Assembly: GCF_026157065.1 (NCBI RefSeq)
Contig: NZ_JANLGQ010000001.1
Coordinates: forward strand, 124,001-188,000
Origin: Enterococcus sp. HY326
GTDB lineage: Bacteria; Bacillota; Bacilli; Lactobacillales; Enterococcaceae
Reading direction: 5' to 3'
DNA: 64,000 nt
The position numbers and the translations under genes are program-made. The notes beneath the pieces were generated by a model. It was not told the origin of the DNA, did no database searches, and saw only the letters and a program-made list of their open reading frames with translations. Below, piece after piece: positions 35,549 to 45,300 of the stretch (the stretch's first letter is position 1; each line of letters starts with the position of its first letter).

Positions 35549-36133
35549 CTACAACATTCCCTTCGTTGAATTGACGCCTTGAATGTCGGGATTATTGGTA
35601 ATTGCCTCCCGCAAAGCCCGGCCAGTTGCTTTAAAGAGTGCTTCGATTTTATGATGACTATTTTTCCCGTGTAAAATTTTCAAATGCAAATTCATCTGCA
35701 GATTAAAGGCTAAGGCTTGGAAAAATTCCTCCGTCAGCTCGGTATCAAAAGCACCCAGTTTCGGATTGTCAAAGGCAGCGTCGAAAACTAAAAAAGAACG
35801 ACCGCTCAAATCCACAACAGCCAAGCCTAATGTTTCATCCATCGGTACAAAACTTGAGCCGTATCGATTGATGCCGGCTTTATCCCCTAAGGCTTCTCGA
35901 AGGCACTGGCCTAAAACAATTCCAACGTCCTCAACAGTGTGATGACTGTCTACCTCTAAATCACCATCAACAGTCACCTCAAGAGAGATGCGACTGTGGC
36001 GAGCAAACAAAGTTAGCATATGGTCAAAAAAGCCGACACCGGTTTGGATTGAAACCGGCTCTTGTTGGTCTAAGTTTAACGCTAATTTGATTTTAGTTTC
36101 ATTCGTGTTTCGCATCATTTCTGCTTGGCGCAT
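35549..36133 (-). CDS. hisB: Imidazoleglycerol-phosphate dehydratase HisB
   Basis: 194-residue manganese-dependent dehydratase. Both metal-binding repeats are visible, [14 protein letters not shown] with [10 protein letters not shown] and the second [20 protein letters not shown]. There is no fused histidinol-phosphatase domain, unlike enterobacterial HisB, so that step needs another gene. The ATG overlaps the hisD stop by one base (TAATG), and GAGGAGG lies just upstream. Confidence 0.95.
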   Translation of the reverse strand: MRQAEMMRNTNETKIKLALNLDQQEPVSIQTGVGFFDHMLTLFARHSRISLEVTVDGDLEVDSHHTVEDVGIVLGQCLREALGDKAGINRYGSSFVPMDETLGLAVVDLSGRSFLVFDAAFDNPKLGAFDTELTEEFFQALAFNLQMNLHLKILHGKNSHHKIEALFKATGRALREAITNNPDIQGVNSTKGML

Positions 36134-37422
36134 TAGTTTTCCTCCTCAAATCGAATATCAATCGCCCGGGCGTGGGCCTCAAGACCTTCCTTGCGAGCCA
36201 AGGTCGTAATCGCTTTTTGATCTTCCTGCAGCGCTTCTTTTGTATAGTAGGTAAATTGACTGTGTTTAACAAAATCATAGACCCCCAGTGGTGAAAAGAA
36301 GCGTGCGGTGCCGCTGGTTGGCAATACATGATTGGTCCCTGCAAAATAATCTCCAACTGGTTCAGAGGCGTACTCTCCTAAAAAGATTGAGCCGGCATTT
36401 TTGATAGCTCCTAGATAACTCATAGGATCCGTGACTTGAACCTCTAAATGTTCGGGGGCAACAGCATTCATTAATTCAAACATTTCCTCAGTAGTATTGC
36501 ATAAAACAATCCGGCCAAAATCGCGAATGGCCGCCTCAGCAATCGCCCGCCGTGGCAACGTTTTTAATTGGGCCGCCACAGCAGCCTCGACTTTTTCTCC
36601 TAGCTTGACATCATTTGTCACTAAAATTGCTCGGGCCAAGACATCATGTTCCGCCTGAGATAATAAATCAGCAGCAATATAATCTGGATTCGCATTTTCA
36701 TCGGCAATTACGCCGATTTCAGACGGTCCAGCAATCATATCAATTGCAACTTGCCCATAGACCATTTTTTTAGCTGTCGCCACATAGATATTACCCGGCC
36801 CAACAATTTTATCCACTTGAGGAATCGTTTCCGTTCCATAGGCAACAGCGGCGATTGCTTGAGCGCCGCCAACTTGGAAAATTCGATCAACACCGGCAAT
36901 TTTGGCCGCCGATAAAATCACTGGCGGAATTCCGTCTTTTCCAGGAGGTGTCACCATGATAATTTCTTTAACACCGGCAATTTTTGCAGGCAAAACGTTC
37001 ATCAAAACAGAGGAAGGATAAGCAGCCGTGCCCCCGGGAACATAGACAGCCACCCGCTCTAAAGGAATCACCAATTGTCCACGAATCACACCAACTCGAT
37101 TGGCATCAACAAAGGGCACTTGTTTTTGCTGCTGATGATAACTAATGATATTAGCTTTGGCTGCCTCCAAAGCACTGATGACCTCAGGCTCAACCAAGTC
37201 TAAAGCTAAATCGACAGTTTTTGCGGAAATCTCCAGATCGTCTAATAGGACCTGATCGAAGGTTTCGGTAAATTTGACGACAGCAGCATCGCCTGTTTCA
37301 GAAACTTCTTTTAAGATTGCTGCCACCTGTTGGTCAATTATCTGTTGTTGATTGTTGCTGCTTCTTTGATCCGTTGCTAAATCTGTTAAAATATCTGCCT
37401 TGCTGCCCTTTAACCATTTCAT
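36133..37422 (-). CDS. hisD: Histidinol dehydrogenase HisD
   Basis: 429-residue zinc enzyme making histidine from histidinol in two NAD-dependent oxidations. Family motifs include [65 protein letters not shown] and the [22 protein letters not shown] end segment. The start overlaps the hisG stop (ATGA). It is in frame across its full length, with no sign of damage. Confidence 0.95.
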   Translation of the reverse strand: MKWLKGSKADILTDLATDQRSSNNQQQIIDQQVAAILKEVSETGDAAVVKFTETFDQVLLDDLEISAKTVDLALDLVEPEVISALEAAKANIISYHQQQKQVPFVDANRVGVIRGQLVIPLERVAVYVPGGTAAYPSSVLMNVLPAKIAGVKEIIMVTPPGKDGIPPVILSAAKIAGVDRIFQVGGAQAIAAVAYGTETIPQVDKIVGPGNIYVATAKKMVYGQVAIDMIAGPSEIGVIADENANPDYIAADLLSQAEHDVLARAILVTNDVKLGEKVEAAVAAQLKTLPRRAIAEAAIRDFGRIVLCNTTEEMFELMNAVAPEHLEVQVTDPMSYLGAIKNAGSIFLGEYASEPVGDYFAGTNHVLPTSGTARFFSPLGVYDFVKHSQFTYYTKEALQEDQKAITTLARKEGLEAHARAIDIRFEEEN

Positions 37423-38054
37423 AGTGCATTCTCCTTTATTTCTTGACTGATTGTTGCCAGCAATTGAGAAATTTCAGTCCGCTTGCGTTTTAAAGCAGCC
37501 CGATTTGCAATCATTCGTGCGGAAATCTCCATGATATCTTCGTAGACCTGCAGGCCGTTTTCTCTTAAAGTCGTTCCTGTCTCGACAATATCCACGATGG
37601 CATCTGCCAAGCCTAAAATCGGCGCAATTTCCACTGAGCCTTCGATGCGGATGATTTCGACATCCTCACCTTTTTTTTGAAAATGCTGGCGGGCAACCGT
37701 CGGATATTTAGTAGCAATCATTTTCCGCTTGTAGTCTTTTAGTTCAAAGCCGGCTGTTGAAGCCACTGAGAATTTACAGCGGCCAATGCCTAAATCCAAC
37801 AATTCATAATACTCGCCGGGATGTTCAATTAAAACATCCTTGCCGACAACACCTAAGTCAGCTACACCATGGCGGACGTAGGTAGTGACATCCGCTGCCT
37901 TGACTAATAAAAAAGTCAGCTCCCCAGCCGGAGAGATAAAGGTCAGCTTGCGATTACTTTCATCAACAAAACTGACGTCGATGCCGGCCTTATCAAAAAG
38001 GGCCAACGTCTGTTTTTGCAGGCGTCCTTTAGTTAGCGCAATTGTTAAACTCAT
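37419..38054 (-). CDS. hisG: ATP phosphoribosyltransferase HisG (short form)
   Basis: 211 residues, the short catalytic form that lacks the C-terminal regulatory domain and needs HisZ. It catalyses the first committed step, ATP plus PRPP. Visible motifs are [47 protein letters not shown] and the PRPP loop [18 protein letters not shown]. The ATG at 38054 (AAGGTGG upstream) begins at the conserved core. The GTG three codons earlier is less likely. hisZ lies just upstream. Confidence 0.95.
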   Translation of the reverse strand: MSLTIALTKGRLQKQTLALFDKAGIDVSFVDESNRKLTFISPAGELTFLLVKAADVTTYVRHGVADLGVVGKDVLIEHPGEYYELLDLGIGRCKFSVASTAGFELKDYKRKMIATKYPTVARQHFQKKGEDVEIIRIEGSVEIAPILGLADAIVDIVETGTTLRENGLQVYEDIMEISARMIANRAALKRKRTEISQLLATISQEIKENAL

Positions 38055-38055
38055 C

Positions 38056-39231
38056 TTATTCACCCACCTTTATCAGCTCTTGACCTAATTCAGTAATCAC
38101 TAAAATTTCCGGAATCTGCCAGCGTTTGGCATAGGCCTTCGTCTCTGCTAGCGTATCAAACAGAGCTAGCCTAGTTGTTTCTGTGATCAGCTGTTGCGCT
38201 TCACAAAAAGTTTCTACTGTTGTGAAAATTAGACGATTGACTTGGGCTTGCTTCGGTAAAATACCTAGTTCATACTGGGCTTCAATTAATGCGTCCAAAT
38301 TTAAAGCCACGCCGACAGCAGCTGTTGGCTCCATTTCAAATTTTTCTAAAAGGCGATCATAGCGGCCGCCGCTTAAAAAGTCTTCAGCAATTCCAGCACC
38401 ATAAGCATTGAAAATAATTCCTGTGTAATAATCCTTTTTGGCTACTGTGCCTAAATCAACGGTGATTGGAAACTCCGCTGTCACCTGCGTTAAGTAGCCC
38501 GCTAAGGTTTGTAAATCAGTTAATAATTGTAAAATCGGCGTCACTCTTGGCAGTAATTTCTGCGCCTTTTCAAGGGTTTTGTCAATATCTCCAAAGAGCA
38601 TTGGCAAAGCTTTGAGAAAAGCATCGTACTCACTAGGGTGCCCTTCAACAAATTTTGCAACCGTCGAAATATTTTTTTCTGACAAGGCCTGTCTTAAGGC
38701 CTGTTTGTCTTCTACTGAAAAATTTAGTTCCGCTTCAATCACTGGAACGATTGCGGCGTGCCCTAATTCAAAATGCACATGGGAAATTTGCATCGCCTGC
38801 ATAACACTGTAGCTGGCTAATAAACATTCCAGTTCTGCTTTGATTGAGGGATAACCGACAATTTCAATGCCGATTTGAGTCAACTCATTGCGCATCCCCT
38901 CCAGCTGGCGGCCATCTCGGAAAATTTTACCGCTATAGGCTAATTGCAGCGGCAGTTGAACCCCCGTTGTTGCAATCACTCGGCCAATCGGTAAAGTCAT
39001 ATCCGGCCGCAGGACTTGGGTGCGTCCTTGACCATCGTAAAAGCGGTAAAGATTATCCTGATTTGCCACCACATTAAAAACATCCTCAAACTCAATTGAT
39101 GGCGTTTCTATCCGCTGATAGCCGCGTTTTTTTAAGACTTCCATGATTTCTGCTTCTAAAGCGGCACTGCCATACGCTTCTCTAAACAAGCGGTCCCGCA
39201 TGCCATTTGGTAAAGATTTTTTCCAACTCAT
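38056..39231 (-). CDS. hisZ: ATP phosphoribosyltransferase regulatory subunit HisZ
   Basis: 391-residue HisRS-like protein without aminoacylation activity that forms a complex with short HisG and provides histidine feedback. It keeps class II motifs in altered form ([56 protein letters not shown]). It lacks a C-terminal anticodon domain of normal type. The ATG overlaps the hisS stop (TGATG), so the true synthetase and this regulatory paralogue are translated in tandem. Confidence 0.92.
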   Translation of the reverse strand: MSWKKSLPNGMRDRLFREAYGSAALEAEIMEVLKKRGYQRIETPSIEFEDVFNVVANQDNLYRFYDGQGRTQVLRPDMTLPIGRVIATTGVQLPLQLAYSGKIFRDGRQLEGMRNELTQIGIEIVGYPSIKAELECLLASYSVMQAMQISHVHFELGHAAIVPVIEAELNFSVEDKQALRQALSEKNISTVAKFVEGHPSEYDAFLKALPMLFGDIDKTLEKAQKLLPRVTPILQLLTDLQTLAGYLTQVTAEFPITVDLGTVAKKDYYTGIIFNAYGAGIAEDFLSGGRYDRLLEKFEMEPTAAVGVALNLDALIEAQYELGILPKQAQVNRLIFTTVETFCEAQQLITETTRLALFDTLAETKAYAKRWQIPEILVITELGQELIKVGE

Positions 39232-40556
39232 CAGTCGGCCCCCTTCAATTTTTCCTGCAAATAGTTAACAACTGCTGTCTCAGCTATTTCTTCTGTCTCT
39301 CCTGTGCGCATATCTTTGACTGACACCGTCTGTTTTTTTATCTCATCTTCACCAATAATCAAGCTAAAAGGCACCTTCAAACGATCGGCATAGCGCATTT
39401 TCTTTTTAAAGGCCGTTGCCTCACTGTAAAAAATTACCGGTACATGTTGTTCTCTAAGAAGACTGGCTAGCTTTAAACCGGCTGAAAAACTATTTTGATC
39501 ATAGGGTAAGATAACTGCAGCAACTTTTGTCTGCTGGGAAATGTTTAATAGTTTATTTTCTAATAATTGATAAAACAATCTGGAGAGACCGACTGAAATA
39601 CCAACTCCCGGTAATGGCGCTTTTGAAAAATGACCTAATAAATCATCATAGCGCCCTCCTGAACAAATGCTACCTAGCTGCGGATATTCATCCAAGAAAG
39701 TTTCATAAACTGTCCCAGTGTAATAATCTAGCCCTCTTGTAATACTCAAATTAATTTGAAAACGGCTTTCCGGAACATTTAAATCCCTCAGCACTTGATA
39801 AATTTCCTGCAAATTAATTAGGCCTGCTTGAAATTCTTCATTTGCAATAGCTAAATCGGTTAAAGCCGCTAAAACTTCCCTATTGGTTCCTTGAATAGCC
39901 ATAAAATTCTGCAGCTGCTCAATTTGTTCACTGGTCAAGTCTAATTTCTGCAGTTCTGCTTCAAATTCCTCAGAAGAAATTTTGGCTAGTTTGTCGATTA
40001 GCCGCAAAAGCGGAGTCGGTTCTGCCAGATAGCCAATAGCTTTAAAAAAGCCATTTAACAATTTACGGTCGTTGATTTGGATAGTGAATTCACCAATTTG
40101 AAATGCTTCAAAAATTTGATTGATAACCGCTGGCAATTCCCCATCAATATAGGGATTATTGCTGCCAATCACATCGATATCACATTGATAAAATTCCCGA
40201 TAGCGACCAGCCTGTGCTCGCTCAGCTCGATGAACTTTGGCAATTTGATAACGGCGAAAAGGAAAAATTAAATTTCCCTGTCGCTCAGCCACATAGCGGG
40301 CTAGCGGTAAGGTCAAATCAAAGGGTAGACAGAAATTATTTTTTCCCCGTTGTAATTCATACACCTGCTTATCCGTCTCACCACCGCCCTTTGCCAAGAG
40401 CACTTCTTTAAGCTCCAGCTGCGGTGTTTCAATCGGTGTAAACCCATAAAGTTCGTAGGTGTTGCGAATAATCGTCAGCAGATGATCAAAGGCTAACTGC
40501 TCCTCTGGCGAATATTCTGGAAAACCGCTGGCAATTCTCGGCTGGGTGATTTTCAT
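39231..40556 (-). CDS. hisS: Histidyl-tRNA synthetase of archaeal/eukaryotic-like type, his-operon copy
   Basis: 441-residue class II synthetase charging tRNA-His. All catalytic motifs are intact: motif 2 region AERAQAGRYREFYQCDIDVIG, histidine-binding RGLDYYTGTVYE, and motif 3 PGVGISVGLSRLF. An anticodon-binding domain follows (AAVILPYDQNSFSAGLKLAS). The wording FDLTLPLARYVAE, RRYQIAKVHRAERAQ and FTIQINDRKLLNGFF resembles archaeal and eukaryotic HisRS more than the usual bacterial form. It is first in the his operon behind a T-box, and AAGGAG precedes the ATG. A housekeeping hisS probably lies elsewhere (inference). Confidence 0.88.
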   Translation of the reverse strand: MKITQPRIASGFPEYSPEEQLAFDHLLTIIRNTYELYGFTPIETPQLELKEVLLAKGGGETDKQVYELQRGKNNFCLPFDLTLPLARYVAERQGNLIFPFRRYQIAKVHRAERAQAGRYREFYQCDIDVIGSNNPYIDGELPAVINQIFEAFQIGEFTIQINDRKLLNGFFKAIGYLAEPTPLLRLIDKLAKISSEEFEAELQKLDLTSEQIEQLQNFMAIQGTNREVLAALTDLAIANEEFQAGLINLQEIYQVLRDLNVPESRFQINLSITRGLDYYTGTVYETFLDEYPQLGSICSGGRYDDLLGHFSKAPLPGVGISVGLSRLFYQLLENKLLNISQQTKVAAVILPYDQNSFSAGLKLASLLREQHVPVIFYSEATAFKKKMRYADRLKVPFSLIIGEDEIKKQTVSVKDMRTGETEEIAETAVVNYLQEKLKGAD

Positions 40557-40612
40557 ATCGGCTGCTCCTTTATCTGATTAATTGCTTTTTAAGCTACATA
40601 AAAATTTGGAAA

Positions 40613-40885
40613 TAAAAAAAGTCCTCTTGGCAAAAAAAGCCAAGAGGACGAGAATTGGTAAACTCCCGGGGTACCACCTCAGATTCATCTGCACTTCACA
40701 GGGCAGATCTCTGCTAGTTCATAACTAGAACATGGGTAACGGCCATCGCCGATTTTTCCTACTACTTTCAGAAAAACAACTCCTAGATGTGTTCAGCTTG
40801 ATTTAGTACTTCCTTCACAGCTTTCGGAAGCTCTCTCAGACTAAAGCGCAAACGTACTTTTTCTAATCAAAGTTTTATTTTCTCA
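40613..40885 (-). promoter_or_regulatory. T-box riboswitch of the histidine operon (His specifier CAC)
   Basis: On the minus strand the leader has the T-box GAGGTGGTACCCC (40668-40680), then the terminator stem GTCCTCTTGGC/GCCAAGAGGAC and a T-run. The Stem I 3' side reads GAACACATC, with CAC (40789-40791) at the specifier position. Uncharged tRNA-His should stabilise the antiterminator and let the his operon be read. The promoter is probably near 40890-40925, where TTGACG is visible on the minus strand but the -10 is weak. Confidence 0.87.
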
Positions 40886-40928
40886 TTCATTTATCATAAA
40901 TTAACACAAATTTTTGCATCCGTCAAAC

Positions 40929-42368
40929 TTATTGTGCAACCAAGGCTCTTAATTGAGCATCGACATTTTCTGCCGCCAGACGTCCTTCACGAATCGCCCA
41001 AATAACTAAGCTTGGGCCCCGCTTGGCATCGCCAGCAACAAAAACCCGTTCATTGTTGGTGGTGTAATCATCTAAAATTTCAGAAACCCCAAATTCCGCC
41101 AATAAACTATGCTCAGGGCCGGTAAAGCCCATCGCTAACAAGACCAAATCAGCCTTCATGCGTTTTTCAGTACCTTCCACCGGTTGGAATTGATTATCAA
41201 CTTCAACGGTTTCAATAGCAATTAATTGACCTCGTTCCGCTCCTAAAAACTTAGTTGTAGACGTAGAGTAATACGTTAACTGTTCAGCCTGAACAAAGTG
41301 AGCTTCCGCTTGTCCGTAGCCTTCTTTATCCACCATCGGATATTCAGGCCAAGGATTAGCTGGTGTGCGTTGTTCCGGTAAAATCGGGGTGATTTCCAAT
41401 TGTTTCACCGAAGCTGCCCCTTGACGAATTGCCGAAGCCAGACAGTCGTTTCCGGTATCTCCGCCGCCAATTACGACAACATGTTTGCCTTCAAGTTTAC
41501 GACTAGTAGCGCCTTTGCCATGTTTTAAAACATCTTTTGTTGCTTCCGTCAAATAATCAACCGCAAAGCGAACGCCTTCTAATTCCCGCCCTGGAGCTTT
41601 TAAATCACGGGGTACAGATGCACCGCTAGTGATAATCACCCGGTCAAACTCAGCATATAGTTCCTCAGCGGTTTTATCAGTGCCGATTTCAGTATTGGCA
41701 ACAAACTTAATTCCGACCTCCATCATCACATCGATACGCCGCTGCACAACGTCTTTATCCAATTTCATATTTGGAATGCCGTACATTAATAGACCGCCGA
41801 AACGATCGGAGCGTTCAAAGATTGTGACATTATGTCCCAATTGATTCAACCGCCAAGCGGCTGAAAGCCCAGCCGGTCCACTGCCGACAATCGCAATCTG
41901 AAAGTCAGTCCGGCTTTCAGGAATCCCTGTCGGACGCACCCAGTCGTTGTCAAAAGCCGTATCAATGATGAAACGTTCATTGTCATGAATCGCAACTCCC
42001 GAGCCGTTCAACGCCTCGGTACAAGACTTTTCACAAGGGGCAGGACAAACCCGGCCGGTCATTTCTGGAATCGGATTGGTGCGGCTCAGACGTTCCCAAG
42101 CCTTTTTGTATTCCCCGCGATAGACTAAATCATTCCACTCAGGGATTAAATTATCATTGGGGCACCCAGAAACTGCCCGCTTGCCACCGTAAAAAACACC
42201 GGTATGGCAAAAAGGAATGCCGCAGCTCATACAGCGGGCTGCTTGTTCTTGCCGCTCAGTTTCTTCAAGGGGCGTTTGCAATTCTTCCCAGTCGGTAATG
42301 CGCTCTTCAACTGGTCGGTAAGGGTTATCCTTGCGGGGATATTTTAAAAATCCAAATGGATCTGCCAT
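40929..42368 (-). CDS. gltD: Glutamate synthase small (beta) subunit GltD
   Basis: 479-residue FAD/NADPH-binding subunit that passes electrons to GltB. The N-terminal iron-sulfur cysteines are in CMSCGIPFCH and VCPAPCEKSC. Two dinucleotide folds follow (VGSGPAGLSAAWRLNQLG and VVVIGGGDTGNDCLASAIRQG), and the end reads FVAGDAKRGPSLVIWAIREGR. The ATG at 42368 starts 10 bases after AGGAG. A GTG at 42377 would overlap the gltB stop. It is translated just after gltB. Confidence 0.95.
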   Translation of the reverse strand: MADPFGFLKYPRKDNPYRPVEERITDWEELQTPLEETERQEQAARCMSCGIPFCHTGVFYGGKRAVSGCPNDNLIPEWNDLVYRGEYKKAWERLSRTNPIPEMTGRVCPAPCEKSCTEALNGSGVAIHDNERFIIDTAFDNDWVRPTGIPESRTDFQIAIVGSGPAGLSAAWRLNQLGHNVTIFERSDRFGGLLMYGIPNMKLDKDVVQRRIDVMMEVGIKFVANTEIGTDKTAEELYAEFDRVIITSGASVPRDLKAPGRELEGVRFAVDYLTEATKDVLKHGKGATSRKLEGKHVVVIGGGDTGNDCLASAIRQGAASVKQLEITPILPEQRTPANPWPEYPMVDKEGYGQAEAHFVQAEQLTYYSTSTTKFLGAERGQLIAIETVEVDNQFQPVEGTEKRMKADLVLLAMGFTGPEHSLLAEFGVSEILDDYTTNNERVFVAGDAKRGPSLVIWAIREGRLAAENVDAQLRALVAQ

Positions 42369-42369
42369 T

Positions 42370-45300
42370 TTAGCCACGCTCCTTCACTGCAGGTTTTGGC
42401 GGTGCAACTTGCTCGCCGATGACACTTTCAAAGGCTTTTTCCAATAACGCATCGCCTTTAAGCTTAGTTTTCTTGCGTAATTTTTCGGTTACATTGATCA
42501 TTTCATGGTACTCAGTCGGATAAACCTTCACAAAATTAGCCTGTTCGGTTTCCCAATTTTCTAAAATAGTCGTTGCTTTTTTGGAGCCTGTATAATCCCG
42601 ATGTTTTTCTAACAACTCTTTTAAGATCTTATCATTTCCAGATTCTCCCAATTTAAATAACTCCACCATCTCAGTGTTTAACTGCTCTGGAAAATTACCT
42701 TCCGGATCATAGATGTAAGCCACCCCGCCGGACATTCCAGCACCGAAGTTACGGCCAGTGCTTCCTAAGATAACGGCCACACCACCGGTCATATATTCAC
42801 AGCCATGGTCGCCGACACCTTCTACGACAACCTCGGCTCCGCTATTTCTGACACAGAAGCGTTCCCCCGCTCGGCCCATAAAATAGGCCTCGCCACGATT
42901 GGCACCAAAGCAGGCAACATTGCCGACAATTGGTGATTGTTCGATATCATAAGCAGCATCACTTGGCGGCAAAATAATTAACCGGCCGCCGCTGAGACCT
43001 TTGGCCACATAGTCATTGGCTTCACCAATTAGTTTCAGTTCCATTCCCTGAGTAGTAAAGGCCCCAAAGCTTTGACCAGCTATTCCGGTATATTCGTATT
43101 TAATCAGTCCTGGTGTCACTTGATAATTGCCGAAGCGTTCGGCAATCCAACCTCCCATGCGAGCGCCTACTGTCCGGTTTACATTGTTAATCGGACCAGT
43201 TAAAGCAACTTGCTGCTGGTTATCAATTGCCGCTTTAGCAAAAGCATCCAGTTCTTTCCATTGGCGCGGTTCTTTGAAGGGATCATCACATTTCCGTTCA
43301 ATCGGTAACGTGCTGCCTAGAATTCTTGAAAAGTCTAAAGATTTCGCTTTTCCCTTAGCGACAAATTTAGGCTTTAAGACTTCCCCATGGCCAATCATTT
43401 CATCTACGGTTCTAAAGCCTAGTTCTGCCATGATTTCTCTTAAATCCTCAGCGACAAACATCATCGCATTGACTACGTGTTCTGGCTTACCGGCGAAAAA
43501 TTTCCGCAGCGCCGGATTTTGCGTCGCAACACCAACTGGACAAGTATTCAAACTACATACCCGCATCATAACGCAACCGACTGCTACTAAAGCAAGGGAA
43601 GCAAAACTATATTCCTCAGCTCCTAAGATAGCTGCAATTGCCACATCACGACCGGTCATCAATTTGCCGTCCGTTTCTAAGGTCATCCGTTGACGCAGGT
43701 TGTTCATAGCCAGCGTTTGATGGGCTTCCGCTAGGCCCATCTCCCATGGTAAACCAGCATCCCGTACAGAATTACGAGGCGAAGCTCCCGTTCCGCCATC
43801 GTAACCGGAAATCACGACAACATCTGCTCCAGCCTTCACTACGCCGGTGGCAATTGTGCCGACTCCGGTAGAGGAAACTAGTTTGACGTTGATTTTGGCA
43901 TAAGGATTGATGGTTTTTAAGTCATAAATCAACTGTGCCAAATCTTCAATTGAATAAATATCATGATGCGGCGGTGGTGAAATCAGCCGCACACCTGGTG
44001 TTGAACCGCGGATTTCTGCCACCCAAGGAAAGACTTTATTCCCCGGCAGCTGCCCACCTTCACCAGGCTTAGCACCTTGAGCCATTTTAATCTGCAATTC
44101 ATCAGCGCTCATCAGGTATTCAGCATTGACCCCAAAGCGGCCAGAGGCAACCTGTTTGATGCGACTATTTAAATTGACGCCATTGGCCTGTGGCTTGAAA
44201 CGATTGCGGTTTTCGCCGCCTTCGCCGCTGTTGGATTTAGCGCCGATGGAATTCATCGCTTCAGCAATACATTCGTGGGCCTCTTGGCTAAGGGAGCCAA
44301 AACTCATCGCTCCAACTTTAAACCGTTTGACAATCATCTCCGCTGGCTCAACTTCAGATAGTTTAACCGCCGGGCGATTCGCTGCAAACTCCCACATCGA
44401 ACGTAAGGTGGTCGGCTGCTTGATTGCTTCGTCGTTTAATTCGCGGGCGTATTCTTTGTACAATTGATAATCGCCTTTACGAATCGCTGTTTGGAAATTA
44501 TAAATTGTTTTTGGATTAAAGAGATGGTGTTCACCATCTGCTTTAAATTGGAAGCTGCCGCCAGAAGGCAAGAAATCATCTTGCTTTTCGCCGTAAGCAA
44601 AATTATAGCGGGCCAAGTATTCAGCTTCAATTTGATTTAATGATAAACCGCCAATTCGACTAGCTGTACCGGTAAAGAATTTTTCAACGACTTGGCCAGA
44701 TAGACCGACCGCTTCAAATAATTGGGCACCATGATAGCCGGCAATTGTCGAAATCCCCATGCGGGACATCACTTTGATGATGCCCTTTTCGGCAGCCTGT
44801 CGATAGGTTTCGATTTTATCCGTCATTTTAAAGTCTTTAATCGTTGCGTAAGCTCCGTAAGGGTGGATTGCCGAAGCGCCAAAGCCAATCAACATGGCAA
44901 AATGGTGGACTTCGCAGACTTCTGCTGAGTCAACGACAATCGAGGCCAGCCCCCGTTTGCCTTTTTCGACTAAATAGTTGTGTAAACCAGAGACTGCTAA
45001 TAAAATCGGCAAAGCCATTTGGCCTTCCTGCGAATTTCGATCTGTCAAAACTAAGATAGTCGCCCCTTCATCAACTTTTTCCTCCGCTTCTTTAAACATG
45101 CTTTCTAATGCATGTAAAAAGCGGTTGTCGTTTTCCGGATAGACATTGTACAAAATCGATTGCTCGACTGCTTTTTGACCTTTGAGTGCGACTTGCTTAA
45201 TCTTGTCAAAATCAGCCGTTGATAAGACCGGACTTTCAATTTTAAGCTTGTGACAATTTTCTTTATTGTCGACTTTCACATCCGCATCCCGACCTAAAAA

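Noticed and set aside
43127-43693. 188-codon plus-strand open frame opposite gltB
   Set aside because: It lies wholly inside the conserved FMN domain of gltB on the other strand and has no ribosome-binding site or recognisable domain. It is an antisense shadow.
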